Assembly: GCA_023437305.1 (NCBI GenBank) | Contig: JAEZGN010000031.1 | Coordinates: forward strand, 1 to 21,208 | From: Bacteroidota bacterium | Lineage (GTDB): Bacteria > Bacteroidota > Bacteroidia > Bacteroidales > Dysgonomonadaceae | DNA: 21,208 bases | Direction of reading: 5' to 3' | In this document: piece after piece, positions 7,258 through 14,680 of the stretch | How the letters are laid out: every line of letters begins with the position of its first letter | How positions within the stretch are numbered: position 1 is the stretch's first letter | The notes under the pieces: model-generated | The model's input: only the letters and a program-made list of their open reading frames with translations | Told to the model about the DNA's origin: nothing | The model's database searches: none | Program-made: the position numbers and the translations under genes

Positions 7258-9590
7258 TGGAAATGACAGACTATTGTTTTTCATTCTTTCGCAAGCCCAT
7301 TCAAAACATCGAACCGATAAGGGCGTAGGCATTGTGGATGTGTATCGCTATGTCATCGGGCATTATGCGCAACCACAAACCGAGTCTCTGCGTTCGATGC
7401 TATCTTCTCCCGAATCCAAAAGATACAAAGCCACCCATTTCGACTATTGTACTTTTTCGGGATTATTCCGCAAACGGAATGAAAAGGAACTGATTATACA
7501 CTCAGGACTGATGTGTCTGGATTTCGACCATGTGGAGAATATCGTAGGGCTAAAACAGCAATTACTCAATCATGAGTATTTTGATACGGAACTGTTATTT
7601 GTCAGCCCATCCGGTAATGGATTGAAATGGATAATACCTGTTGACTTGAAAGGATGGGAACATTCTCGGTACTTCAGGGCTGTTGCCAACTGTATTAAAG
7701 CAACAGGTTTGCCATCAGTGGATATGTCCGGCAGTGATGTGGCTCGCTCTTGCTTTCTGCCATACGACCCACAAGCATATATTAACCCTAAATACAAAGA
7801 TGATGTCGAAGAAAATATTTTCCGCCCAAGATTGGGAGAATGTTCCTTCTGAAATACTGCAAACACATACGCCTGATATTGCTCCTATATGTAATAAGGT
7901 AAAAGACGATGTAGAAAGTGTTGTTCAGGAGATAGAACAACGTGGCATTGATATAGCACCCAACTATAAAGATTGGGTGGAATTGGGCTTTGCACTTGTG
8001 GACGGATTGGGAGAGAACGGACGGGAGTATTATCATCGCATCAGCAGATTTTACCCTACCTATCGAAGGGAAGAAACAGACAAACAATATACGTATAGTC
8101 TCCAATCCAAAGGGCAAGGCATTACTATCCGTTCTTTCTTCCATTTGGCAAATCAAGCCGGAATCTCATTGGCTCCGTTCAGTAAAGAGCATTTTGCCAT
8201 TTTGCCAAATATCTAAAATGGTAAAACGAGTAAATGGATAAAGTCTGAGGAAGAACTTCCTGCATTTCCTGAATGTGTGTTTGAGCATCTACCTCCTTTT
8301 CTAAATGAGGTTGTCAATAACTCCATTTCAGTAGATGTCCGTGATACGATACTGATTGGGGCTATTGTGTGCTTGTCAGTCTGCTTTCATAATGTTTGTG
8401 GCGTGTATGATGAGCGCATTGTTTATCCGAATCTATATCTGTTCGAGGTGGCAGATGCCGGTATGGGAAAAGGAGCATTGACCTTATGCCGAGAACTTGT
8501 AGCTCCCATCAACCGCCATTTGCATGAACTTTCAAAACAATTAGAACTGGAATACAAAGAAGCGATGAATACTTATATCAAAGGTAAGAAAGATAGCGGA
8601 ATGTCTATGCCAGCTGAGCCACCCATGCGTATGCTCGTCATTCCTGCCAATAGCAGCGCAAGTTCTTTCTTGAAGATATTGGGAGATAATGACGGAATCG
8701 GACTTTTATTTGAATCGGAGGGCGACACGTTAAGCCAGACTTTGAAGTCGGACTATGGTAATTATTCCGATGTGTTGCGAAAGGCATTTCACCATGAGTT
8801 GGTCAGTTTGAGCCGGCGTAAGGACGGAGAGTATTGTGAAGTAGCTAATCCGAGAGTGTCAGTCGCTTTGGCTGGAACGCCTGAACAGGTAAGAAGGTTG
8901 ATACCTGATGCGGAAAACGGATTGATGAGTTGCTTTTGTTTCTATATTATCCGCTTCAAACGAGGCATAAGAAATGTGTTTGCCACAAGCGACATTTCTC
9001 AATCCAAGAATGCCATATTCAAACTGTTGGGAGATAAATTCTGCCATTTGCATGAGGAATTTGTACGGCAGGGTAATTATTCCTTTTCTCTTCCTTCCGA
9101 TTTACAGGAACACTTTATAGAATATCTCAGTCGGGTGAATGAGGAATGTTGTGACGAAGTGGATAACAAGATGCAAGGAGTAGTCAGACGGATGGGACTG
9201 ATTGCTTATCGTATAATGATGGTGTTGACCGCTGTCCGACGTTTGGATAATGTGATTCACGAATATTCTTCTGAAGAGACTGTACAATTGGTTTGCCATG
9301 AGTTTGACTATTCTATAGCCATGAGTATTTGCGACACCCTGCTTTATCATGCCGTATTCATTTATCAGAATTTGTCAGGAAATCATTCTAAACGATTCAA
9401 TACCGCTACGCCGGAGACAGGCGTTTATGCACGAAGGAACACCCTTTATAATATGTTGCCTGACACTTTCACAAAGAAAGATTATGATGCGGCGGTTTTA
9501 ACTTTGGGCGAGAATGGAAGTACGGCAAACAAGTGGATAGAACTGCCACTCTCAAAAAATCAAATTATGAATTATATAAAGTTTAGATAA
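7254..9590 (+). pseudogene. VirE-N / PriCT_2 / DUF3987 primase-helicase-like gene, broken by two frameshifts and a stop
   Basis: Three lesions interrupt what should be one protein of about 780 aa. The start at 7254 or 7257 reads MTDYCFSFFRKPIQNIEPIRA then TAG (7326-7328). The frame continues one base off with GIVDVYRYVIG ... through a VirE-N/BT4734-type domain (LMCLDFDHVEN, FVSPSGNGLKWIIPV, DMSGSDVARSCFLPYDP). It shifts again at about 7811-7821 into SAQDWENVPSEILQ ... PNYKDWVELGFALV ... a PriCT_2-like segment. An in-frame TAA follows at 8214-8216. The same frame then stays open through GKTSKWIKSEEELPAFPECVFEHLPP-type sequence into DUF3987, with a Walker-A-like ADAGMGKGAL and LLFESEGDTL. The C-terminal DUF3987 part alone could restart at GTG 8277 (437 aa). 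In intact relatives the protein probably supports replication of the excised element. The multiple lesions point to loss of function. Confidence 0.8.
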
Positions 9591-9592
9591 GT

Positions 9593-9961
9593 ATGAAGGA
9601 TAAGAAACTTGGTGGTCGCCCAAAGTTGGCGCGTTATCAGAAACGTACGAAATGTTTTCGGATTATGTTTACCGAGAACGACTACATTTATATCCAATCC
9701 AAAGCGGAACAGGCAGGATTGTCTGTCAATGAATTTTGCCATCAGGCGGCAATGGATTGTCAAGTCTGTCAACGCATCAGTCCTGAAATGGTATCGGCTA
9801 TTCGTGACCTTTCCGGTATTGCCAATAATGTCAATCAGATTGCCCATCAGATGCATACCTATGGGTTAGAAGCTGTCAAGCAACAATGCTTTTCAATCAT
9901 ATCAGAAGTCAGTAGAATCATCACCCAAGTAAAGAACAATTGCCATGATAGCGAAGATTAA
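9593..9961 (+). CDS. MobC-like relaxosome accessory protein
   Basis: This 122-aa basic protein starts two bases after the preceding stop. The layout matches MobC/BmgB-like relaxosome proteins: a basic N-terminus (LGGRPKLARYQKRTKCFRIMF), a ribbon-helix-helix-like middle (TENDYIYIQSKAEQAGLSVNEFCHQAAM), and the family signature IRDLSGIANNVNQIAHQMH in residues about 65-85. Such proteins bind oriT and help the relaxase open and nick it. The 3' end overlaps the relaxase start by 17 bases, indicating translational coupling. It reads intact. Confidence 0.85.
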   Translation: MKDKKLGGRPKLARYQKRTKCFRIMFTENDYIYIQSKAEQAGLSVNEFCHQAAMDCQVCQRISPEMVSAIRDLSGIANNVNQIAHQMHTYGLEAVKQQCFSIISEVSRIITQVKNNCHDSED

Positions 9962-10775
9962 AACAAGAGCGGATTTTGGTGGAATTGTGAATTACGCCAA
10001 TGACCAAAAGAACAAGAAAAAGAGTGCCACACTTTTGGTACACGAAGGTGTCTGTGCCATTAGCAATAAAGCCATAGCCGATTCTTTTCAGATACAAGCA
10101 TCTATGCGCCCGAAAGTAAAAAGTCCGGTGAAACACGTATCACTTGCTTTTTCTTCGCAAGACATTAGCCGTTTCCCCGATAACGAAGAAGGAGATGCGC
10201 TGATGGTAGAGATTGCCAAGAAATGGATGGAACAAATGGGGATTCGCAATACTCAATATATCATAGCCCGACATCACGACACGAAACATCCTCATTGTCA
10301 TTTGGTGTTCAATCGGATAGACAATGATGGCAACCTCATTTCTGATAGCAATGAAAGAATACGTAATACTAATGTATGTCGGGCTTTGACTAAAGAATAT
10401 GGACTATACTTTGTCCCTAAAAATAGTAAAGCCAGAAACAAGAGTCGTTTGCGCCCTTATCAATTGCGGAAGTATAATCTACGTTCTGCAACTCTTGATA
10501 CACTGGCTGTATCTCGTTCATGGAATGATTTTCTTGGCATTCTCAAAGGTCAGGGTATAGATATGCGTTTTAATCGTGCTGATAACTCTGATAAAATTCG
10601 TGGTATATCATTCTGTCAAAATGAGTATAGCATAGCTGGTTCTAAACTTGACCGCGATTTGAGTTTTAACAGACTTTGCGTTACGTTGGGCAATGTGGCA
10701 TCAGAACTAATTGTTCAACCTCATCAAGCCATAACTTCCGGTGGAGGTGGAGGAACAAATAATGAGCAAGGATAG
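9945..10775 (+). pseudogene. MobA/VirD2-family relaxase, probably truncated by an amber stop
   Basis: The 276-aa product carries the relaxase catalytic signatures: an early Tyr (GIVNYAND) as the likely nicking residue, and the metal-binding three-His motif HHDTKHPHCHLVFNRID at residues about 108-124. The catalytic domain is complete, so nicking activity might survive. However, the frame continues past TAG 10773-10775 with a very basic, uninterrupted tail (RDDKDKDNQRNEPFYKPS then KRRR) to a TAA at 10842-10844. That TAA overlaps the next gene's ATG as TAATG. This suggests the ancestral gene ended at 10844 and that a Trp TGG became TAG, removing about 23 residues. The function is to nick oriT and pilot the DNA strand through a helper conjugation apparatus. 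Confidence 0.75.
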
Positions 10776-10843
10776 CGAGACGACAAAGACAAGGATAACC
10801 AAAGAAACGAACCTTTTTATAAACCCTCAAAACGTAGAAGATA

Positions 10844-11482
10844 ATGAAAGAAGATGTAGTAGCTGCTAATCTTGCCAATTTGCGCCAAAGTATCAACGAG
10901 CTAAAAGAGTGTATTGAAAAACAGAATACCACAGTTCCTAAACCAGAGCAATCTGTAAAAGTGGACTTTGATGAAAAGACCGTTTATAATGGAGTCGCCA
11001 AAAGTTTCTGTTCCTGTTGGAACGAAGCCTTGTCTGTGGTAAAGCAACATGTCTGGAAACAGCAACCGGACACATTGCTATTTTCACTATGGTTCCCGAA
11101 GCTTGTTGAGCTGTTTAAACAGAAATTCAAGTTGCTTGAATATCTTTATAGACACGTTTGCGATTACAATCTTAATCGTATGACTATTGAGGCAAATACC
11201 GATTGCATATTAAGACGGCAGAATGAAATACTTGCAAGAATCAATGAGTTGAAAAATCCAGTAACCATTATTCCACCCAATATTAATGGCATGTTTATAC
11301 GTGGGCATCATATAAAACTCCAGTATGTTGTGGTCTTTATTGTCGCTGTTGTTACGTGGGCTATTACTGCTTCTGTTAGCAGTATGAAGTATAAGGAAGA
11401 GAGCTTTGCATATTATTCGATGTATCGGGCTGTAAAGGAACAATCTGAACTTATATTAAAAAACTGGAGAAACTCAAAATAA
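10844..11482 (+). CDS. Mobilization-operon membrane protein of unknown function
   Basis: This 212-aa protein has an N-terminal coiled-coil-like helix (residues about 5-30, VAANLANLRQSINELKECIEKQ). A soluble middle follows, then one transmembrane helix at about residues 158-176 (VVVFIVAVVTWAITASV), then a short basic tail. The ATG overlaps the ancestral stop of the relaxase gene (TAATG), so it was co-translated with the relaxase. Proteins of this shape follow relaxase genes in Bacteroides mobilizable elements. A role linking the relaxosome to the membrane or to a helper coupling protein is plausible but not shown. I do not recognise a named family. Confidence 0.65.
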   Translation: MKEDVVAANLANLRQSINELKECIEKQNTTVPKPEQSVKVDFDEKTVYNGVAKSFCSCWNEALSVVKQHVWKQQPDTLLFSLWFPKLVELFKQKFKLLEYLYRHVCDYNLNRMTIEANTDCILRRQNEILARINELKNPVTIIPPNINGMFIRGHHIKLQYVVVFIVAVVTWAITASVSSMKYKEESFAYYSMYRAVKEQSELILKNWRNSK

Positions 11483-11537
11483 AGAAATAGAATCTGTTGC
11501 ATATAAAAAATACTGCTTATTAAGGATTTATTCTTTC

Positions 11538-11600
11538 ATATTCTTATAGAATATGGCTAAAAGGATTTTTCTTGTTATTATGGGATATTCTATAAAGTAT
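11538..11600. repeat. Dyad cluster upstream of the serine recombinase, possible recombination site
   Basis: ATATTC (11538-11543), spacer TTATA, then GAATAT (11549-11554) is a perfect 6-bp dyad. A related GATATTCTATAAAG lies at about 11584-11597, so GAATAT and ATATTC also face each other across about 30 bases. Resolvase and invertase genes often have such repeated dyads just upstream as res or crossover sites. The sequence is AT-rich, so chance is possible. Confidence 0.4.
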
Positions 11601-11622
11601 AAATAATAAAAAAAATAAAATT

Positions 11623-12227
11623 ATGATTTACGGATACATTAGAGTAAGCAGCGATAAGCAGACAGTAGATAATCAGCGTTTTAAATTAATAATTTCTGTG
11701 AACGTTATAAACTTGTAATTGATGGTTGGATTGAGGAAACCATTAGTGGTATGAAATCATACAATAAACGTGAATTGGGTAGGCTTTTTCTACAGATTCA
11801 GAAAGATGATCTCATTATCTGTGCAGAATTATCACGATTGGGAAGAAATCTGTTCATGATTATGGAGATATTAAATATTTGTATGACCAAAGAATGTCGT
11901 GTGTGGACTATAAAAGACAACTATCGTCTTGGTGATGATATCCAAAGTAAGGTTCTTGCCTTTGCTTTTGGACTATCTGCTGAGATTGAACGTAATCTTA
12001 TTAGCCAGCGCACGAAGGAGGCTTTGGCAAGAAAAAAAGCTGAAGGTGTGACGTTGGGACGACCAAGGGGAAGAAAAAGTTCTGTAGAAAAATATAAACT
12101 TCATGGAAAAGAAAATCTTATTCATGAACTTTTAAAGGCAAAAGTCTCTAGGCGTAAAATTTCTAAATTATGTAAAGTTGATAGAAATACGCTTGACCGT
12201 TTTATAAAACAGTTTTTGACGGAATGA
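11623..12227 (+). pseudogene. Mpi-type serine recombinase (resolvase/invertase), frameshifted
   Basis: The ATG at 11623 starts MIYGYIRVSSDKQTVDNQRF with the serine recombinase signature YxRVS; the Ser in RVS is the expected nucleophile. At about 11682 one base is missing. The expected continuation (INNFCERYKLVIDGWIEETISGM) is in the next frame and runs to the stop at 12227. Later landmarks are LSRLGRNL, AFGLSAEIERNLISQRTKEAL and GRPRGRK, then a C-terminal HTH (AKVSRRKISKLCKVDRNTLDRFIKQ). The intact length would be about 200 aa, normal for this family. Bacteroidales relatives invert promoter segments or resolve cointegrates. A shortened product from ATG 11751 would lack the active-site Ser, so the gene is presumably inactive unless the missing base is a sequencing error. 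Confidence 0.8.
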
Positions 12228-12231
12228 AACC

Positions 12232-12526
12232 GAGCGATTTTGCGTGGCAGAGATATTAGGAGGTATGGATATGAGTGGGCTGACAAGTACCTCATAGCCA
12301 CATTTCCATCACGTCACTACGACATAGAGCTGTACCCTGCCGTAAAGCGACATCTTCTTTCATTTGGCAAAGAAAGACTGGAGCAGACAGGCAAGACCTA
12401 TTCTATCAACGGCGAAAAAATCAAAGCTCGCAAGAAGACTCACAATAAGTGGTTTGAAACACAAGACAGCATCAGCTATTGGGACAACTGCATCAAGATT
12501 ACAAATATGAGGATTATGGTGTAGTA
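12232..12526 (+). pseudogene. Remnant of an Eco57I/TaqI-type restriction-modification specificity domain
   Basis: An open frame of about 94 codons encodes LRGRDIRRYGYEWADKYLIATFPS ... YDIELYPAVKRHLLSFGKERLEQTG ... KKTHNKWFETQDSISYWD. This is the target-recognition start of the class of N6-adenine methylases/type IIG enzymes (Eco57I-like, TaqI-like specificity domain). The catalytic NPPY part upstream and the rest of the recognition domain downstream are absent. Homology appears to end right after SYWD, where unrelated codons and a stop follow. There is no credible start codon (only TTG at 12240). It begins about 5 bases after the recombinase stop, so the right end of the mobile element probably cut into this gene, or a deletion joined them. 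Confidence 0.7.
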
Positions 12527-12528
12527 TG

Positions 12529-12555
12529 CCCTCAAATTCTTTTATGAGGGTATTG
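12529..12555. terminator. Probable terminator hairpin
   Basis: CCCTCA (12529-12534) pairs with TGAGGG (12545-12550) across a T-rich 10-base loop and is followed by TATTGTTG. It lies between the plus-strand remnant and the convergent minus-strand membrane gene, so it may act on either. Its arms resemble those of the hairpin at 6662-6691. Confidence 0.45.
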
Positions 12556-12628
12556 TTGTCTCTATTCGTGAAAAAGTTAGAATGAGTATATTTTTTAACA
12601 TTATCCATGTTCTTGATAATTTAGATAT

Positions 12629-13339
12629 TTATTTCTGAGTGTTTTCTTTTTCCCTTCTTTCTTTTACTTTTTCCAATCCCGGCATCTTTTTAACCAATGC
12701 ACTTTCTCCTGCTGGAAAATAGAGAGGAAAAACTTTATATAAGAAACCCACAACTTCACTACGACTTTTATCCATATTGTAAAAAGCAGAGCAGACAAAG
12801 TACATTAGTTCTTGCTGACTACATGTTTCTTTGGGCTGTATGTTTATTGAGGGAACAACTATCAAGTCATGTTCAGCAAATGATAGAGCACTAGCAAGAA
12901 TAGCTTCCTGTTCTTTTTCGGTAAACATCTTTATTTTCCCAGCCAACCATTCAAGCTCTCTTTGTTGAAGTGCTTGTTGTTTTTCGTTTTGATGCTCCAA
13001 TAGGATTGCTACATTTTCTTGTTGCTTTTCTGTCAAGGCGTTTTCTAATGCTTGGTTCTTTCGTTTAAGAACATTGAACTCCAGTAAAGCGGCAATATAC
13101 ATACAGAAATATCCTACTGTAATATCGAATATTAGGACAAGCAGATTATTGTTACTTGATTTTTGTGTGTCACCAGCCATATACTCACTAATAGGGATAA
13201 CAGCAAATAGCATGATGATGGCTATTGCATAAAGTACCCTGTATCGCATCTTGTGGCTTACTTGCGGCAAAGAGGCAAACAAAAAGGCGATAATCAAAAC
13301 GGCAATTATTGCACTGAATGGTATGAAAGATGTCTCCAT
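12629..13339 (-). CDS. Three-TM coiled-coil membrane protein, unknown function
   Basis: I chose the ATG at 13339 (236 aa, METSFIPFSAII...) because it lies 4 bases after the upstream gene's stop. An alternative ATG at 13405 would add 22 residues and overlap that gene by about 60 bases. Three hydrophobic helices occupy residues about 5-24, 33-53 and 64-86. A Glu/Gln/Lys-rich coiled coil follows at about 88-140 (LKRKNQALENALTEKQQENVA ... QQALQQRELEWLAG). After that comes a soluble helical tail of about 90 residues ending in a basic segment. I do not recognise the family. The tight spacing with the AlbA_2/ATPase remnant upstream suggests the two were one operon. With its upstream partner broken, expression may now depend on readthrough. 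Confidence 0.6.
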   Translation of the reverse strand: METSFIPFSAIIAVLIIAFLFASLPQVSHKMRYRVLYAIAIIMLFAVIPISEYMAGDTQKSSNNNLLVLIFDITVGYFCMYIAALLEFNVLKRKNQALENALTEKQQENVAILLEHQNEKQQALQQRELEWLAGKIKMFTEKEQEAILASALSFAEHDLIVVPSINIQPKETCSQQELMYFVCSAFYNMDKSRSEVVGFLYKVFPLYFPAGESALVKKMPGLEKVKERREKENTQK

Positions 13340-13343
13340 AGTT

Positions 13344-14216
13344 TTATTGCCCAGTTTGAGGGTTAACAATAATGCGCCAATAGCCACCATGATCTGCTCC
13401 TTCACGAGACAAAATTCCCATAGAACGAAGCTTTGAAATATGTTTTTCTATGGCTCGGGAGCTTATTCCTATTTTATAGGCCATTGCTTCTGCAGACATT
13501 GATGGGTCGGAAATGACGAAATCAATAATCTTTTGTGCGGTTTTCCCAATGCTTTTAGATTTGTTTTTCGAATCTCCGAACTTTTTCTCCGAATCTTTTT
13601 GGATTATCTCCGAACCTTTCTCCGAACTTTCTTGCGTATCACCAAAGGTTTTCACCGAACTTTCTTCGTTTTCAGGGTACTTTTCGAGGGTACTGTTTAT
13701 CCTGTTAGCCACTTCCTCAACAGGTATTCTTCCGTTGTCACCCCAGTTCAGATTATAGAAAGTGGTGTAGAAAGAAGTCGCTTCCGTTTGATATTGAGGT
13801 TCTTTGCCTTGCAGGAAATTGGGTAGTTTTTCCGTAAGCTCCCGCATTTTGCGTAAACCGGAGCCACGTTTCTCCATATAGTCCAACTGTGTGAACATGT
13901 CTGCAATGACAGGGTTGCGGCGCATGGACGGCACTTTGTATATGTCACGGTCTTGAATCTGTGTACCGTCAAGCATTGCGCCCGGTGATACTAGTTCTAC
14001 TCGGTCATCGTAAATGTCAATATGTACTTCGCCGCCCATCACGGTGTAATCCCGATGGATAAGGTGGTTTACCAATCCTTCGAAGATGGAACGGTCTGAA
14101 TAGTCGGGGAGGTTTAGACGATAGTTCGGCATCTTCACCCAACCACTCATGGTATAGTTCTTGATGAAGTCCATGCCGTATTTCAATAGCAATACAAGGT
14201 TAGCCCGATGCTGATT
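13344..14216 (-). pseudogene. C-terminal part of an AlbA_2/ATP-binding (COG2865-type) protein
   Basis: The open frame runs from just after a TAA at 14217-14219 to 13344, with no good start codon (a TTG at 14192 is the first candidate). It encodes the middle and end of the COG2865 family of AlbA_2 (Schlafen)/ATP-binding HTH regulators. The order is GWVKMPNYRLNLPDYSDRSI, then the GHKL-type ATP-binding segment FEGLVNHLIHRDYTVMGGEVHIDIYDD ... LVSPGAMLDG ... PVIADMFTQLDYMEKRGSGL, then a low-complexity Ser/Glu/Lys linker. A winged HTH ends the protein (AQKIIDFVISDPSMSAEAMAYKIGISSRAIEKHISKL). The N-terminal AlbA_2 domain is not upstream on this strand. It lies next door on the opposite strand (14207-14632), so the gene was split by an inversion. 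Confidence 0.8.
13573..13660. repeat. Degenerate TCTCCGAAcTTTC repeats inside the ATPase C-terminal linker
   Basis: TCTCCGAA occurs at 13573, 13586, 13607 and 13619, and as TCACCGAA at 13652, each followed by a T-rich stretch. On the coding (minus) strand this makes the repetitive Ser-Glu-Lys/Phe-Gly linker between the ATP-binding and HTH parts. Such repeats can change copy number by slippage. Confidence 0.55.
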
Positions 14217-14632
14217 TTATCAGTGAAATGATAAAGGCACGACTTGACCCTGTGCCGGAAGTTCAACTTATTCCGATAGAACACGAAGGGCATACCCTGC
14301 TTGAAGTGAAAGTAAAGACAGGAACGCTTACACCTTATTACTATCAGGATGGAGCACGTACCGCATATATGCGAATTGGCAATGAAAGCGTGGAGTGTAA
14401 TTCGCAACAACTTCTTTCATTGGTATTGAAAGGTACGCACATGACTTGGGATTCACTGCCTACCCAAGTGGATGCCAGCAAGCATTCTTTTGTTATCCTT
14501 GCCAATACCTTCCGTGAGCAAACCCATCAGGAATGGAATGACAAATATTTGGAATCATTCGGACTAGTAACTCCTGATGGCAAACTGACCAATGTCGGAT
14601 TGCTGTTTGTGGATAATTGTACCGTATTTTAA
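14207..14632 (+). pseudogene. AlbA_2 (Schlafen) domain fragment, inverted relative to its C-terminal half
   Basis: The frame DADFISEMIKARLDPVPE (the first Met codon is 14228) runs to a TAA at 14630-14632. It shows the second half of the AlbA_2 fold (VQLIPIEHEGHTLLEVKVKTG, YYQDGARTAYMRIGNESVECN). The usual linker follows (TWDSLPTQVDASKHSF ... LESFGLVTPDGKLTNVGLLFVDNC). In intact relatives this continues through a linker of a few dozen residues into an ATP-binding domain like the one encoded on the minus strand at 14216-13344. The first 70-odd residues of the family (ELIR..GE...EFK) are missing here. So this piece has lost both its start and its continuation and now faces away from its other half. 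Confidence 0.8.
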
Positions 14633-14640
14633 TTCTTATC

Positions 14641-14656
14641 ACAAAGGTAATGATAA
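14641..14656. repeat. Left copy of a 16-bp direct repeat flanking the helicase gene
   Basis: ACAAAGGTAATGATAA here matches ACAAAGGTAAGGATAA at 19650-19665 in 15 of 16 positions and in the same orientation. It may be a recombination scar bracketing the helicase gene, or two copies of a promoter core. Confidence 0.5.
14642..14649 (-). promoter_or_regulatory. Orphan -7 promoter box
   Basis: TACCTTTG on the minus strand matches TAnnTTTG and points leftwards into the antisense strand of the AlbA_2 fragment. It may be the former promoter of the AlbA_2 gene, left behind when the coding segment flipped. The surrounding 16 bases (14641-14656) are nearly identical to the helicase promoter at 19650-19665. 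Confidence 0.4.
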
Positions 14657-14680
14657 TATGATAATTTCAAGTGTTTTAAC

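Larger units (their letters stand above)
4560..12227 (+). mobile_element. Decaying integrative mobilizable element (NBU/Tn4555-like)
   Basis: Genes run on one strand in the order zinc-ribbon/HTH protein, tyrosine integrase, Xis-like HTH protein, primase-helicase-like protein, MobC-like protein, relaxase, membrane protein, serine recombinase. This set is typical of Bacteroides mobilizable transposons, which use the transfer machinery of a co-resident conjugative element. No conjugation (tra) genes are present. Several genes carry frameshifts or stops, so self-encoded mobilization is probably lost although the integrase reads intact. The ends are approximate: no target-site duplication was identified, and the right end could extend into the 12.2-12.6 kb debris. 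Confidence 0.65.

Noticed and set aside
8214..10775. Stop-codon recoding or readthrough (TAA 8214, TAG 10773) as a special genetic-code feature
   Set aside because: Long neighbouring genes use normal stops, and the same element also has frameshifts, so ordinary decay explains the stops better.
10762..10869. 35-codon frame starting MSKDSETTKTRITKE between the relaxase and the membrane gene
   Set aside because: The overlapping relaxase readthrough frame has the better explanation (basic tail, TAATG junction). Nothing supports a separate peptide.
4993..11690. All frameshifts as sequencing errors
   Set aside because: Cannot be excluded for single cases, but the 988-aa and 1624-aa genes outside the element have none, and nonsense substitutions also occur inside it. 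Decay is therefore preferred; resequencing would settle it.
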